This document shows, piece after piece, positions 50,281-61,139 of a stretch of DNA of 64,000 nt. The translations under genes and the position numbers were made by a program. Below the pieces are notes generated by a model. That model saw nothing but the letters and a program-made list of their open reading frames with translations. It searched no databases and was not told the origin of the DNA. The stretch comes from Actinoallomurus iriomotensis (GTDB lineage: Bacteria; Actinomycetota; Actinomycetes; Streptosporangiales; Streptosporangiaceae), in contig NZ_BSTJ01000001.1 in the NCBI RefSeq assembly GCF_030269445.1, positions 149,898 through 213,897 of the forward strand, given 5' to 3'. Position 1 is the first letter of the stretch, and every line of letters starts with the position of its first letter.

Positions 50281-51366
50281 TCACTCGCCGGCCGCCACGA
50301 CCCGGGCGACCATGGCGGCGAGGGCGACGTCGGCGTCTCGGCGGCCCATGCGGGCCGCGGCCTCGGACATCTGGGCGACCCGCTCGGCGTCGGACAGGAC
50401 CGGCAGCACGTTGGCGCGGATCCAGTCGGCGGTCAGCTCGGCGTCCTCGACCAGCAGGCCGCCGTTGCCCGCCACGATCGGCTCGGCGTTGAGGCGCTGC
50501 TCGCCGTTGCCGATCGGGAGCGGGACGTACGCCGCGGGCAGCCCCACCGCGGTCATCTCCGCGCAGGTCATCGCGCCCGCCCGGCACATCGCGAAGTCGG
50601 CCGCGGCGTACGCCAGGTCCATCCGGTCGCAGTACGGAAGCATGATGTACGCGGGGTCGTCGGGCGTGACCTCGGGCTCGCTGGCGTTCTTGGGGCCGAC
50701 GATGTGCAGGATCTGGATGCCGGCGGCGCGCAGGGAGTCCACCGTCGCGGTGAGCGCGCGGTTGAGCGAGCGTGCTCCCTGCGACCCGCCGAAGACCAGC
50801 AGGGTCGGCAGGTCCGACCGCAGTCCGAAGTGCGCCCGCGCCTTGTCGCCCATGGCCAGCCGGTCGAGGGTGGCGATCTCCCGGCGCAGCGGGATGCCGA
50901 CGACCTCGGCGTGCGGCAGCGGCGTGTCGGGGGCGGCCACCGCGACGTGCTCGGTGAACCGCGCGCCCAGGCGGTTGGCCAGGCCGGGTCGCGGGTTCGC
51001 CTCGTGCACGATGATCGGCACCTTGCGGCGGCGGGCGGCGAGGTACCCCGGGGTCGCGACGTAGCCGCCGAAGCCGACCAGCACGTCGGCCTGGACGCGG
51101 TCGAGCACGGCGGCGGCCGTGTTGATCGCGCCGGCGAGCCGGCCGGGCACGGTCAGCAGGCGCGGCGTGAGCGTGCGGGGCAGCGGCACCGGCGGGATCA
51201 GCGCGAGTTCGTAACCGCGCTGGGGCACGAGTCTGGTCTCCAGGCCCCGCTCGGTGCCCAGGCAGGTGACCTGGACTCCGGGGTCCTCGCGGCGCAACGC
51301 GTCGGCGAGGGCCAGGCCGGGTTCGATGTGTCCTGCGGTCCCGCCTCCGGCCAGGACAACCCTCAT
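50281..51366 (-). CDS. murG: undecaprenyldiphospho-muramoylpentapeptide N-acetylglucosaminyltransferase
   Basis: MurG transfers GlcNAc to lipid I, giving lipid II, at the inner membrane face. The 361-residue GT-B enzyme starts [23 protein letters not shown] with the first glycine loop and carries [36 protein letters not shown] and the donor-site [24 protein letters not shown]. The ATG at 51366 has GGAG upstream; an in-frame ATG six codons earlier is also possible. It follows ftsW after about 125 bp. Confidence 0.96.
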   Translation of the reverse strand: MRVVLAGGGTAGHIEPGLALADALRREDPGVQVTCLGTERGLETRLVPQRGYELALIPPVPLPRTLTPRLLTVPGRLAGAINTAAAVLDRVQADVLVGFGGYVATPGYLAARRRKVPIIVHEANPRPGLANRLGARFTEHVAVAAPDTPLPHAEVVGIPLRREIATLDRLAMGDKARAHFGLRSDLPTLLVFGGSQGARSLNRALTATVDSLRAAGIQILHIVGPKNASEPEVTPDDPAYIMLPYCDRMDLAYAAADFAMCRAGAMTCAEMTAVGLPAAYVPLPIGNGEQRLNAEPIVAGNGGLLVEDAELTADWIRANVLPVLSDAERVAQMSEAAARMGRRDADVALAAMVARVVAAGE

Positions 51367-51491
51367 GCTCGTGCTCCTGCTCATCGGTCGCTCGCCCTCG
51401 TCACTCGCTCTAGCTCCGCGTGGCCGGCCTGGTTCGACCGCCCACGCCGCTCGCTTCGCCGGGTCATCGGTCGCCCTCGGTACAAGCACGC

Positions 51492-52754
51492 TCAGCGCTT
51501 GGCCAGGCCCAGCCAGCTTAGAGCCAGCGTGGCCGGACCCGGACCACGCGCCGCCAGGGCCTGCCGGGCGCCGGGCTCGCGCTTGGCGAACGACAACAGC
51601 ATGCCCAGAACGATCAGCGTGGGGATCAGTGCTGACCCACCGTACGACACCAATGGCAGAGGGATACCCGTAATGGGCAGGACGCCGATCACCGCGCCGA
51701 TGTTCACGATCGCCTGGACGGCCAGCCAGGCGGTGGCCCCGGCCGCCGCGAGCTGCATGAACGGGTCCTTCACGCGCCGGGCGATCCGCAGCCCGGCGTA
51801 CGCCAGCAGGCCGAACAGGCCGAGCACGACGAGCGTGCCGATCAGGCCGAGCTCCTCGCCGATGATGGCGAAGATGAAGTCGGTCTCGGGGTTGGGCAGG
51901 AAGTTCCACTTGGCGCGGCCCTCGCCCAGGCCGGTGCCGAACCAGCCGCCCGACGCGATGGCGTACAGGCCCTGGATGCCCTGGTAGTTGAGGGAGAGCT
52001 GGTTGCCGGACTGGTCGAGGAACCCGGTCAGCCGTTGCAGGCGGTACGGCTCCACGACGATGAGGATGGCGACGAGCACGCCGGTCACGCCCGCCAGGCC
52101 GACGAAGAGCCGGCCGGGGGCGCCCACGACCCACAGGATGGCCAGGAAGATCGTCAGCAGGACGAGGGTGGTGCCCAGGTCGCTGCCGAGCATCACCAGC
52201 ATGACGAGGACGCCGGTTCCGGGCAGCAGCGGGATCAGCAGCTGCCGCCACTCGGTGAGCTGGCGGAGCCGCTCCTTGCGGGCCAGCAGATCGGCGCCCC
52301 ACAGGACCAGCCCGAGCTTGGCCGGCTCCGACGGCTGGAGCTGGAACGGCCCGCCGAAGCTGATCCAGCGCTGTGCGCCGTTGGTGCTCTGGCCGAGCCC
52401 GGGGACGAGCACCACGACCAGGGCCAGCGCCGACAGCAGCATCAGCGGGTAGGCCAGCGTGCGGAAGATCTTGGCCGGCATCCGGCTCGCCAGCCACATC
52501 AGCGGCAGCCCGATCGCCACCCACAGCGCCTGCTTCTCGAACAGCGTGAACGCCGAGCCGGTGTTCTGGTACTGCCGGACGCTGGAGGCCGACAGCACCA
52601 TCACCATGCCGAGCGCGAGCAGCAGCATCGAGCAGCCCAGCACCAGGTAGTACGAGGTCAACGGCCGGTCGAGCAGGCCCGCCATACCCGGGAACCAGCC
52701 GCGCGGCCCCGGCTCCTCCTCGTCGGCCCGTGCCCTCAGCTCGCCGACACTCAT
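51492..52754 (-). CDS. ftsW: septal SEDS glycosyltransferase FtsW
   Basis: FtsW polymerises lipid II at the septum together with the transpeptidase FtsI. The 420-residue protein has about ten membrane helices and the SEDS hallmarks: [74 protein letters not shown] and the late [15 protein letters not shown]. The catalytic aspartate is in the ETDFIF loop. ATG at 52754 with GGAGAG upstream (GTG at 52760 is open). Placed between murD and murG as usual. Confidence 0.95.
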   Translation of the reverse strand: MSVGELRARADEEEPGPRGWFPGMAGLLDRPLTSYYLVLGCSMLLLALGMVMVLSASSVRQYQNTGSAFTLFEKQALWVAIGLPLMWLASRMPAKIFRTLAYPLMLLSALALVVVLVPGLGQSTNGAQRWISFGGPFQLQPSEPAKLGLVLWGADLLARKERLRQLTEWRQLLIPLLPGTGVLVMLVMLGSDLGTTLVLLTIFLAILWVVGAPGRLFVGLAGVTGVLVAILIVVEPYRLQRLTGFLDQSGNQLSLNYQGIQGLYAIASGGWFGTGLGEGRAKWNFLPNPETDFIFAIIGEELGLIGTLVVLGLFGLLAYAGLRIARRVKDPFMQLAAAGATAWLAVQAIVNIGAVIGVLPITGIPLPLVSYGGSALIPTLIVLGMLLSFAKREPGARQALAARGPGPATLALSWLGLAKR

Positions 52755-52825
52755 GCTCACTCTCCTCGCCCGCCCACGGTGCCCACAGGTCGCCGCCGCC
52801 CCTCCGGGCGGGCTCGCTCCGTCGC

Positions 52826-54229
52826 TCAGGACGCGGTGAGACGCCTGACCGCGGCGGCGAAAGCCTCGCCGCGTGCCGGGTAGCCGGCGAACATGTCGAA
52901 GGAGGCTCCGACCGGCGCGAGCAGCACCGTGTCGCCGGGCCGCGCCAGGGCGGTGGCCGCGGCGACGACACGGTCCATGGCCCCAGTGTCGGTGTCGGCG
53001 ACATCCACCACCGGGACATTCGGCGCGTGTCGCGCAAGTGCCGTCGCGATCTGTGCCCGGTCACGGCCCATGAGGACCGCGCCGCGCAGCCGCCCGGCGC
53101 ACGAGCGGACGAGTTCGTCGACGTCGGCGCCCTTCAGCAGGCCGCCGGCGATCCACACGATCGGCTGGTACGCGGCCAGCGACGCGGCCGCGGCGTGCGG
53201 GTTGGTGGCCTTGGAGTCGTTGACGTAGGCGACGTCGCGGACGGTGGCGATCAGCTCGATCCGGTGCGGGTCGGGCGTGAACCGGCGCAGCCCCTCGCGT
53301 ACGGCTTCGGCCGGCACGCCGAACGCGCGGGCCAGGGCCCCGGCCGCCAGGGCGTTGGCCACGTTGTGCGGGGCGTAGGGGCGCACGTCGGCCAGCTCGG
53401 CCAGTTCGGCCGCCTCGCGCACCGGGTCGCCGGTGAACGCCCGGTCGACCAGCAGGTCCTCCACCACGCCGAGCTGACCGGCCCGCGGCGAGCCCAATGT
53501 GAACCCGACCGAGCGCTCGGCGCGCTCGCCGAGCCGGAGGGACCACTCGTCGTCCGCGTTCACGACGGCGAGGGTGCCCGGAGCGAAGATCTTGCCCTTG
53601 TCGGCGGCGTACGCCTCCAGGGAGCCGTGCCAGTCGATGTGGTCCGGCGCCACGTTGAGCACGGTCGCGGCGTACGGGCGGACCGAGCCGGACCAGTGCA
53701 GCTGGAAGCTGGACAGCTCGACCGCCAGCACGTCGTACGGCTCGGCGCCGTCGCCGGTCACGGCCTCCACGATCGGGGTGCCGACGTTGCCGACGGCGAG
53801 CGTGCGGTGGCCGGCGGCCTCGAGCATGCACGCGAGCATGCGCACGACGGTGGTCTTGCCGTCGGTGCCGGTGATGGCCAGCCACGGCGCGGCGCCGGGG
53901 CCGCGCAGGCGCCAGGCGAGCTCGACCTCGCCGATGATCTCCACGCCGGCCTTCGCCGCGGTGGCGAGCAGAGGCGCGTCGGGCCGCCAGCCCGGTGACG
54001 TGACGACGAGGTCCGTCCCGTCCGGCAGCGTCTCGCCGTCGCCGAGGCGCACCGTGACGCCGGGCAGCGCGAGCTTGTCGCGCAGCGCCTCGTCGTCACG
54101 CGCGTCGACGACCGTGACCCGCGCGCCCCGCTCCGCGAGCACGCGCGCCGCCGCCCGGCCCGAGATGCCCGCACCCGCGACGCAGACGGCGCGGCCGTGC
54201 CACTCGCCGGTCAATGGCCCGGCATCCAT
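52826..54229 (-). CDS. murD: UDP-N-acetylmuramoyl-L-alanine--D-glutamate ligase
   Basis: MurD adds D-glutamate to UDP-MurNAc-L-Ala. The 467-residue ligase has [19 protein letters not shown] at the N-terminus, the ATP loop [52 protein letters not shown] and [15 protein letters not shown] with the conserved lysine and asparagine. The ATG at 54229 overlaps the mraY stop by about 19 nt, so initiation probably depends on mraY translation. Confidence 0.95.
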   Translation of the reverse strand: MDAGPLTGEWHGRAVCVAGAGISGRAAARVLAERGARVTVVDARDDEALRDKLALPGVTVRLGDGETLPDGTDLVVTSPGWRPDAPLLATAAKAGVEIIGEVELAWRLRGPGAAPWLAITGTDGKTTVVRMLACMLEAAGHRTLAVGNVGTPIVEAVTGDGAEPYDVLAVELSSFQLHWSGSVRPYAATVLNVAPDHIDWHGSLEAYAADKGKIFAPGTLAVVNADDEWSLRLGERAERSVGFTLGSPRAGQLGVVEDLLVDRAFTGDPVREAAELAELADVRPYAPHNVANALAAGALARAFGVPAEAVREGLRRFTPDPHRIELIATVRDVAYVNDSKATNPHAAAASLAAYQPIVWIAGGLLKGADVDELVRSCAGRLRGAVLMGRDRAQIATALARHAPNVPVVDVADTDTGAMDRVVAAATALARPGDTVLLAPVGASFDMFAGYPARGEAFAAAVRRLTAS

Positions 54230-55272
54230 TCGATGTAGAACAGTGCCAGCCCGGCGGCCACGCACAGCGCCGAGATCAGCCAGAACCGCACCACGATCGT
54301 GGTCTCCGCCCAGCCGGAGAGTTCGAAGTGGTGCTGCAACGGCGCCATCTTGAACACCCGTTTACCGGTCAGCTTGAACGACCCCACCTGGATGATCACC
54401 GAGAGCGTGATGATCACGGGCAGGCCGCCGAGGACGATGAACAGCATCTGGGTGCGGGTCATCACGGCCAGGCCGACGATCACGCCGCCGAGGCCGAGCG
54501 AGCCGGTGTCGCCCATGAAGATCTTCGCCGGCGGGGCGTTCCACCACAGGAACCCGACGAGGGCGCCGAGCACGGCCGAGGCGACGACCGCCAGGTCGAG
54601 CGGGTCGCGGACGGTGTAGCAGTTCGGGGCGAGGGCGACCTCGGTGCAGCTGTTGCGCAGCTGCCAGTTGCCGATCAGCACGTACGCGCCCAGGACCGAG
54701 CCGACCGCACCGGCCGCCAGGCCGTCCAGGCCGTCGGTGAGGTTCACCGCGTTGGACGTGCCGGCGATCATGAGCAGCGCCCAGCCGACGAACAGGTACG
54801 GCCCGATCGAGGGGCCGAAGTCACGCAGGAAGGACAGGTGCGTGGTGGCGGGGGTGATGTCGTAGCCGTTGGGGAAGCGCAGGGACAGCAGCGCGAACAC
54901 CACGCCGACGATGATGATGCCGATCATCTTGGCGCCGCTGCGGAGGCCCAGGCTGCGCTGTTTGAAGACCTTGATGTAGTCGTCGACGAACCCGACGACG
55001 CCGAGCCCGGTCATGAGGAGCAGCACGAGCACGCCGGAGACCGTCGGCCGCGTGGTCGTGGCCAGGTGCGCGATGAAGTACCCGACGAGCGCGGCGACGA
55101 TGAAGACGGTGCCGCCCATCGTGGGCGTGCCGCGCTTGCCGAGGTGGGCCTGCGGGCCCTCCTCGCGGATCATCTGTCCGTAGCCGAGCCGGCGCACGAG
55201 CCGGATCCAGACGGGCGTGCCGAGCAGCGCGATGATCAGTGAGAGGGCCGAGGCGACCAGGATGGTCCTCAC
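54211..55272 (-). CDS. mraY: phospho-N-acetylmuramoyl-pentapeptide-transferase
   Basis: MraY moves phospho-MurNAc-pentapeptide from UDP to undecaprenyl phosphate, making lipid I. The 353-residue, ten-helix protein has [11 protein letters not shown], the DD pair in [31 protein letters not shown] and the nucleotide-binding [12 protein letters not shown] with [11 protein letters not shown] near the end. The GTG at 55272 overlaps the murF stop as GTGA. Confidence 0.96.
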   Translation of the reverse strand: MRTILVASALSLIIALLGTPVWIRLVRRLGYGQMIREEGPQAHLGKRGTPTMGGTVFIVAALVGYFIAHLATTTRPTVSGVLVLLLMTGLGVVGFVDDYIKVFKQRSLGLRSGAKMIGIIIVGVVFALLSLRFPNGYDITPATTHLSFLRDFGPSIGPYLFVGWALLMIAGTSNAVNLTDGLDGLAAGAVGSVLGAYVLIGNWQLRNSCTEVALAPNCYTVRDPLDLAVVASAVLGALVGFLWWNAPPAKIFMGDTGSLGLGGVIVGLAVMTRTQMLFIVLGGLPVIITLSVIIQVGSFKLTGKRVFKMAPLQHHFELSGWAETTIVVRFWLISALCVAAGLALFYIEWMPGH

Positions 55273-56672
55273 GCGTCGTCGCTCCCCTCGACGGGTACGG
55301 CCGCCAGCACGGCCTCGGCGACCCGTTCGAGCCCGGCGACGCGCGATCCCTTGATCAGCACGACGTCACCCGGCCGCAACCGTTCGCCCAGCGCGGCCAC
55401 CGCCGCGCCGACATCCTCGACCTGCACGCCTTCTCCTGTCCATGTGCCCACCTGCTCCGCGCCCTTCAGCACGGCCTCGGCGGTGTCGCCGACGGCGACG
55501 AGACCCGCCAGGCCGCCACGGGCGGCGTAGGCTCCGATCTTCTCGTGCTCCTCGACCGTCGACGCGCCCAACTCCGCCATTCCGCCGAGCACCGCGTACG
55601 CGCGTCCCCCGCGTGCCATGTGAATGACGGTGTCGAGGGCGGCGCGGACGGACTCGGGGTTGGCGTTGTAGGCGTCGTTGACCACCGTGACCCCGTCGGG
55701 GCGCTCGGTGACCTCCATGCGCCAGCGACTGGCGGGCTCGGCCTCCGAAAGCCCGTCGGCGACGTCCGCGACCGGCATGCCCAGGCACCGCGCCGCGGCG
55801 GCGGCCGCGAGGGCGTTGGCGACCGCGTGCGCGCCGTGCAGCCGCAGCCGCACCGCGGCCGAGCCCTCGGGCGTCACCAGCGTGAACCGGGACCGGCCCG
55901 CCTCGTCCAGCGACTCGTCGACCGCGCGCACGGTCGCGTCCGGCGCCCGGCCGAACGTCACGATCCGCGCCGAGGTGCGGGCGGCCATCGTGCGTACGAG
56001 CGGGTCGTCGGCGTTGAGGATCGCGGTGCCCTGCGCCGACAGGGCCTCGACCAGCTCGCCCTTGGCCTGGGCGACGACCTCCCGGCTGCCGAACTCGCCG
56101 ATGTGCGCGCTGCCGACGTTGAGGACGATGCCGATGTCGGGCGGCGCGATCCGGGCGAGATGCCTGATGTGCCCGAGGCCCCGCGCGCCCATCTCGAGGA
56201 CGAGGTAACGGGTGTCCTCCGTGGCCCGCAGGACGGTGAGCGGATGGCCGATCTCGTTGTTGAACGAGCCGGGCGGCGCGATGGTCGGGCCCAGCCGTGA
56301 CGTCAGGTGGGCGAGGAGGTCCTTGGTGGAGGTCTTACCCGCCGAGCCGGTCAGGCCGGCCACGGTCACCTGCGGCAGCCGGTCGACGACCGCGCGGGCG
56401 AGCACCCCCATCGCGGCCGGGACGTCGTCCACGATCACGGCCGCCGTGCCGACCTCGCGCTCGGCGAGCACCGCCACGGCGCCCGCCGCCACCGCCTGGC
56501 CGGCGAAGTCGTGGCCGTCGAGGCGTTCGCCGCGCAGTGCCGCGAACAGCGCGCCGGGCCCGGCCTTACGCGAGTCGATGACGACCGGCCCGTCGACGAC
56601 GGCCTCCGGGGACGCCCCGTCCAGCTTGCCGCGGGTGATCTCCGCGATCCGCGCGAGCGAGAGTGGGATCAA
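55269..56672 (-). CDS. murF: UDP-N-acetylmuramoyl-tripeptide--D-alanyl-D-alanine ligase
   Basis: MurF adds D-Ala-D-Ala to the UDP-MurNAc tripeptide. The 467-residue protein begins [14 protein letters not shown], with the ATP loop [20 protein letters not shown], the conserved [28 protein letters not shown] and [15 protein letters not shown]. The start is TTG (56672) overlapping the murE stop as TTGA; no ATG/GTG fits better. A weak start within a strong overlap indicates translational coupling to murE. Confidence 0.95.
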   Translation of the reverse strand: MIPLSLARIAEITRGKLDGASPEAVVDGPVVIDSRKAGPGALFAALRGERLDGHDFAGQAVAAGAVAVLAEREVGTAAVIVDDVPAAMGVLARAVVDRLPQVTVAGLTGSAGKTSTKDLLAHLTSRLGPTIAPPGSFNNEIGHPLTVLRATEDTRYLVLEMGARGLGHIRHLARIAPPDIGIVLNVGSAHIGEFGSREVVAQAKGELVEALSAQGTAILNADDPLVRTMAARTSARIVTFGRAPDATVRAVDESLDEAGRSRFTLVTPEGSAAVRLRLHGAHAVANALAAAAAARCLGMPVADVADGLSEAEPASRWRMEVTERPDGVTVVNDAYNANPESVRAALDTVIHMARGGRAYAVLGGMAELGASTVEEHEKIGAYAARGGLAGLVAVGDTAEAVLKGAEQVGTWTGEGVQVEDVGAAVAALGERLRPGDVVLIKGSRVAGLERVAEAVLAAVPVEGSDDA

Positions 56673-58258
56673 GACTGCTCCTCGTCCTCGGCCGCTGCGG
56701 CCGTGGTGTTCGCGACATCGCCGAGGGCCTCGTGGCGCTCGCGCAGCGCCCGCCGTACGACCTCACGGTCGTCGAACGGCAAGACCTCACCGGCGATGTA
56801 CTGCCCCTGTTCGTGACCTTTGCCGGCGACGAGCACCACGTCGCCCCGCCGGGCCCGGCCGACCGCCAGCGCGATCGCCGCCGCCCGGTCGGGCTCCACG
56901 ACGATGTGCGCCCGTTCGTCCTCCGGCACGGTGAGTACTCCCCCGACCATAGCGTTGAGTATCGCCCAGGGGTCTTCGGTGCGGGGGTTGTCGTTGGTGA
57001 ACACCGCCACGTCGGCCCTGCGTGCCGCGAGCTCGCCCATGACCTTGCGTTTGCCCTTGTCACGGTCGCCGCCGCAGCCGAGCACGATGGTGAGTGTGCC
57101 CTTGGTCAGCGGGCGGAGGGTGCCGAGCACGGCCTCCACCGCGCCGGGTTTGTGCGCGTAGTCGACCAGGGCGGTGAAGTCCTGTCCCTCGTCCACCGGC
57201 TCCAGGCGCCCGGGAACGCCCGTGAGGCGTCCGATGCCGTTCACCGCGGCCTGCAGCGGGATCCCCGCCTCCACGAGCGCCACGATCGCGCCCAGGGCGT
57301 TGGCGACGTTGAACGGGCCCGGCAGCGGCACCCGCGCCTCGGCCTCGACGCCGCCCGGCCCGATCACCCGGAAGGTGCTGCCGTACGGCTCGAGGCGCAC
57401 GTCGGTGGCGCGCCAGTCGGCGCCGGGGTCGCCCTCGGCGGAGAACGTCGTCACCGGGACCTTGGCGATGTGGGTGAGGCGGCGGCCCCAGTCGTCGTCG
57501 ACGTTGACCACGCCGAGGCGGCTGAGCTCGGGCGTGAACAGCCGCGCCTTGACGGCGAAGTACGCCTCCATGGTGCCGTGGTGGTCGAGGTGGTCCTGGG
57601 ACAGGTTCGTGAACAGGGCGACCTCGTAGAAGGCCCCGCCGACGCGGCCGAAGTCGAGCGCGTGGCTGGAGACCTCCATGGCCGCCGCCGTCACGCCGCG
57701 CTCGCGCATGAGCGCGAGCAGCGCGTGCAGGTCGGTGGCCTCCGGCGTGGTCAGCGTGCTGGGGAGGGTCTCGCCGGCGACCCGGAGCTCGATGCCGCCG
57801 ATCAGGCCCGTCTCGTGACCGGCCGCCCGCAGGCCCGCCTCCAGCAGGAACGTCGTGGTGGACTTGCCGCTCGTGCCCGTGACGCCCAGCAGGGCCACGT
57901 CGCGGACCGGCCGCCCGTACACCCAGGAGGCCACCTCGCCGAGCACCGCGCGCGGGTCGTCGACGACGAGCACGGGGATCCCGGCGCGCTCGGCCCGGAT
58001 CCGGCCCTCGTGGTCGGTGAGGATGCCGGTGGCCCCCGCGGCGGCGGCCTGCTCGGCGAAGACGGCGCCGTGGAAGCGGCTGCCGGGCAGCGCGGCGTAC
58101 AGGTCGCCCTTGAGGACCCTCCTGGAGTCGTGTGTCACCCCGGTGACCATCCCCCGTATCGGCTGTCCCTGCTCGCTCAGGCCGAGCAGGGACACGAGCC
58201 CGGACAGTGAGCGGGCGGGCACGGACTTGGGGCGCATGGGATCGGGTCTGTTGGACAC
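56669..58258 (-). CDS. murE: UDP-N-acetylmuramoyl-tripeptide synthetase (diaminopimelate-adding)
   Basis: MurE adds the third residue of the stem peptide. The specificity loop reads FTNDNPRTEDPW; the DNPR motif indicates diaminopimelate rather than lysine. The 529-residue protein further has GVTGTSGKSTTTFLLEAGL (ATP loop), TTPEATDLHALLALM, TNLSQDHLDHHGTMEAYFAVKARLF and VDYAHKPGAVEAVL. The start is uncertain: GTG at 58258 is used; an ATG at 58237 (MRPKSVPARS) is equally in frame. The N-terminal part overlaps no other gene; ftsI ends about 20 bp into its upstream side, i.e. just before. Confidence 0.94.
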   Translation of the reverse strand: MSNRPDPMRPKSVPARSLSGLVSLLGLSEQGQPIRGMVTGVTHDSRRVLKGDLYAALPGSRFHGAVFAEQAAAAGATGILTDHEGRIRAERAGIPVLVVDDPRAVLGEVASWVYGRPVRDVALLGVTGTSGKSTTTFLLEAGLRAAGHETGLIGGIELRVAGETLPSTLTTPEATDLHALLALMRERGVTAAAMEVSSHALDFGRVGGAFYEVALFTNLSQDHLDHHGTMEAYFAVKARLFTPELSRLGVVNVDDDWGRRLTHIAKVPVTTFSAEGDPGADWRATDVRLEPYGSTFRVIGPGGVEAEARVPLPGPFNVANALGAIVALVEAGIPLQAAVNGIGRLTGVPGRLEPVDEGQDFTALVDYAHKPGAVEAVLGTLRPLTKGTLTIVLGCGGDRDKGKRKVMGELAARRADVAVFTNDNPRTEDPWAILNAMVGGVLTVPEDERAHIVVEPDRAAAIALAVGRARRGDVVLVAGKGHEQGQYIAGEVLPFDDREVVRRALRERHEALGDVANTTAAAAEDEEQS

Positions 58259-58278
58259 GGCGGAGAGAGTACCGCCGG

Positions 58279-60246
58279 TCACCGGTGGTCTGCGTAGATT
58301 CGGATCTTCGGAGACTTGCTGCCGGTCGGCGGAACCCGGCGGCTCTGCAGTGCGAAGCTCATGACGTCCTTGAACACGGGCGCCGCGACCTCGCCCCCGT
58401 AGTATCCCTTCTGCGGCTTCTGCAGCACCACCTCGACCACGAGCTGCGGGTCGTCGGCGGGCGCGAAGCCCACGAACGTCGAGGTGTAGCCTCCCCCGGT
58501 GTAGCAGCCGCAGTTGGGGTTGACCTTCTGCGCGGTGCCGGTCTTGCCCGCCACACGGTAGCCGGGGATCTGCGCCTCCGGCGCGGTGCCGTCCTTGCTC
58601 GTGACGCCTTCGAGCATCCGGGTCAGCTGGCTCGCCGTGGACTGCTTGATCACCCGGCGGGAGGACGGGCGGGCCGACGGCGTGAAGACGCCCTTGTCGT
58701 CGGTCGTGCCGGCGAGGAGGTTCGGCGTCACCCGCACGCCGCCGTTGGCGATCGTGGCGTAGACGCTCGCGGTCTGCAGCGCGTTGACCGACACCGACTG
58801 GCCGAACGCGATGGAGTAGCGGTCGGTGCCCCACCACTGGTCGACCGGCTTGAGGATGCCCGGGCTCTCGCCGGGCAGGCCGACCCCGGTCTTCTCGCCG
58901 TACCCGAACGCCTTCATGTACTGGTACAGCTGCGTCGCCGTGACCTCTTCGCTGGCCAGGATGGTGCCGATGTTGCTCGACTTGGCGAGCACGCCGCCGA
59001 AGGTGAGGTGCTCGGTGCCGTGGACCTCCGAATCATGGAAGGTGCGGTCGAAACGGGTCAGGCTGCCGGGCACGGTGAACGGGGTGTTCGGCGTGACGCC
59101 GCCCGCCTCCATCGCCGCCGCGGCCGTGATGACCTTGCTGGTGCTGCCCGGTTCGAAGCCCTCCTGGACCACCCGGTTGCCCAGGTCGACCGCGCGCGCC
59201 TTGTAGTAGGTCGCCGGGTCGAAGGTGGGCGCGGTGGCCATGGCGACGACCTGCCCGTTCCGCGGGTCCATGACGATGACGCTGCCGCTCTGCGCGCCGG
59301 TCGCCTTGACCTGCTTGGCGATCGCGTCCTGGGCCTTCCACTGGATGTCGCGGTCGAGGGTGAGCCGGATGCCCTTGCCCGGGATCGGCTTGCTCATCTC
59401 GTCCTCGCCCATCGGGATGCGCTGGCCGGTCTCGCTGAGCTCGACCTTCTGCCAGCCGCTCTTGCCCTTGAGCATGGTGTTCATGCTCGACTCCAGGCCC
59501 GCGCCGCCGTCGCCGTCGCCGTTGACGAAACCGGCGACGTTGGCGGCGAGATCGCCGTCCGGGTAGACGCGGCGGTACTCCTGCAGCGAGCCGATGCCCT
59601 TGAAGTCCATCGAGGTCACCATGCGGGCCCGGTCGGGCTCGACGTGGTGGACCAGCTCCACGTAGCGGTTCATCTTCGAGCCGGGCGTGAGCTTCTTGAT
59701 CACATCGGCCTGGTCGAGACCGAACATCGACGCCATCGTGGCGGCGATCCGCTGCCGCTGGCCGGGTTCGACCATCACCGGGTCGGCGTAGATCACCCGC
59801 GCGTCGACGGTCATCGCGAGCGGCTGGCCGTCGGCGAAGCTGATCGGCCCGCGGACGGCGGGCAGGTCGATGCGGTTGAGCCGCTGGCGCACGGCCGCCT
59901 CGGCGTAGCCCTTGGCCTCGATGCCCTGAAGCTGGACCAGCCGGCCGGCGAACAGCGACAGCACGAACGCGACGAGCAACAGGCCGACGTTGAGCCGCTT
60001 GACCGGGTCACGGCGGATCATCAGGCCGCGCGGCCGCGCGGGACGCCGCGGCGGCGGAGCCGCGGGGCGCGGAGTCCTGCGCCGGGGCGGCGGCGCCTTG
60101 GTCGCGGCGCCACGGCCACCGCCGCTGCGGGGCGCGGAGGCGCGCGGACCGGACGGGCGGCCGTTCTGGCCGCTCTTTCCCGGGCCCGCGCCGCGCGGCC
60201 CGCCGGGGGGTGGGGCGGCCGGGCCGCGGCCGCGGCGTGCCGTCAC
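58279..60246 (-). CDS. ftsI: septal transpeptidase FtsI (class B PBP3)
   Basis: FtsI cross-links septal peptidoglycan. The 655-residue class B penicillin-binding protein has a proline/arginine-rich cytosolic tail of about 75 residues, one membrane helix (NVGLLLVAFVLSLFAGRLVQL), the dimerisation/pedestal domain and the transpeptidase domain with SxxK in EPGSTSKVITA, SxN in AKSSNIGT and KTG in VAGKTGTAQ. The GTG at 60246 overlaps the ftsL stop as GTGA. The long basic tail is not a usual part of FtsI and may bind other divisome proteins. Confidence 0.95.
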   Translation of the reverse strand: MTARRGRGPAAPPPGGPRGAGPGKSGQNGRPSGPRASAPRSGGGRGAATKAPPPRRRTPRPAAPPPRRPARPRGLMIRRDPVKRLNVGLLLVAFVLSLFAGRLVQLQGIEAKGYAEAAVRQRLNRIDLPAVRGPISFADGQPLAMTVDARVIYADPVMVEPGQRQRIAATMASMFGLDQADVIKKLTPGSKMNRYVELVHHVEPDRARMVTSMDFKGIGSLQEYRRVYPDGDLAANVAGFVNGDGDGGAGLESSMNTMLKGKSGWQKVELSETGQRIPMGEDEMSKPIPGKGIRLTLDRDIQWKAQDAIAKQVKATGAQSGSVIVMDPRNGQVVAMATAPTFDPATYYKARAVDLGNRVVQEGFEPGSTSKVITAAAAMEAGGVTPNTPFTVPGSLTRFDRTFHDSEVHGTEHLTFGGVLAKSSNIGTILASEEVTATQLYQYMKAFGYGEKTGVGLPGESPGILKPVDQWWGTDRYSIAFGQSVSVNALQTASVYATIANGGVRVTPNLLAGTTDDKGVFTPSARPSSRRVIKQSTASQLTRMLEGVTSKDGTAPEAQIPGYRVAGKTGTAQKVNPNCGCYTGGGYTSTFVGFAPADDPQLVVEVVLQKPQKGYYGGEVAAPVFKDVMSFALQSRRVPPTGSKSPKIRIYADHR

Positions 60247-61139
60247 CGCGTGCCGCCTCCCTTCCGACCGGCGTCGTGAGGAGTGTTCCCGGTGGATGAG
60301 GGCGGCTTGCTCGTCGGCGTGCCCGTGGCCGGTGCGTTGGCAGGCGCGCCGACGGGCGGCATGATCGCGCCGGGTGCTCCGACCACGCCGGCGCCGGCGG
60401 CCGCCGCCATGGCCTCGTCGGAGACTCCCGGCGGGCGGGCGCCGCTCTCGGTGACCCGGCCGGTGCGCGCGTCGATGAACGCGGGCCGCTTGCCGTCCAC
60501 CATGCCGAGCGCGCGCGCCTTGGCGTGCAGCACCGCCGGGTTTCTTTCCCGGTCGATGTCCTCTTGCAGCGCCTCCTTGCGCTCGCTCAGCTGCTGGTTG
60601 CCGCGCTGCAGTTCGCTCAGGCTGAACGCGTCCTGGGCGAGCACGGTGTTGAGGAGCAGGAGGCTCACCAGGGCCCCGCCGAGCAGGCCGACGACGAGCA
60701 GCACGAACGGGGCGCGCGGCGGTGGCGCGGTCCGGCGCGCCGCGGCCTTCGGCGGCGGCTTGCGGGTCGCCGCGGACCGGCGGCGCTCCGTAGTGGTCGC
60801 CGGACGCGCCTTGACGGCACTCCCCTTGGCCGCGCCGCTCTTGGCGGGGCCGGTCTTGGCGGGGCCGGTCTTGGCGGCACCGCTCTTCGCCGCGCCACTC
60901 TTGGCGGCACCGGTCTTGGCGGCACCGGTCTTCGCGGTGGCCTTCTTCTTCGGCGCACCGGGCCGGGCGGCGCCGGTCCTCGCCGTACGCTGCTTGACCG
61001 CTCCGCCCCTGGCCGCGTCGTCCTGGGACTCATCCGGCTCGGGCGGGCGGCGGCGGCGCGCCGACCGCGAGGCCGCCGCGTCATCGTCCCCGCGCGGGCG
61101 GCGAGTGCGGGTCTCCTGCGGCGGAGTCGTGATGGTCAT
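60243..61139 (-). CDS. ftsL: FtsL-like divisome protein with a histone-like Ala/Lys repeat tail
   Basis: A 298-residue bitopic protein in the ftsL position. The cytosolic part (residues 1-142) is very basic and contains a tandem AKxGAAKxG repeat (about 68-112), like histone H1 or HupB tails. One membrane helix follows ([24 protein letters not shown], about 146-169) and then a short coiled coil ([40 protein letters not shown], septum-initiator like). The C-terminus is a Pro/Ala/Gly-rich disordered segment of about 70 residues. It should pair with FtsQ and FtsB-type proteins. Identification as FtsL is by place and architecture. Confidence 0.85.
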   Translation of the reverse strand: MTITTPPQETRTRRPRGDDDAAASRSARRRRPPEPDESQDDAARGGAVKQRTARTGAARPGAPKKKATAKTGAAKTGAAKSGAAKSGAAKTGPAKTGPAKSGAAKGSAVKARPATTTERRRSAATRKPPPKAAARRTAPPPRAPFVLLVVGLLGGALVSLLLLNTVLAQDAFSLSELQRGNQQLSERKEALQEDIDRERNPAVLHAKARALGMVDGKRPAFIDARTGRVTESGARPPGVSDEAMAAAAGAGVVGAPGAIMPPVGAPANAPATGTPTSKPPSSTGNTPHDAGRKGGGTR

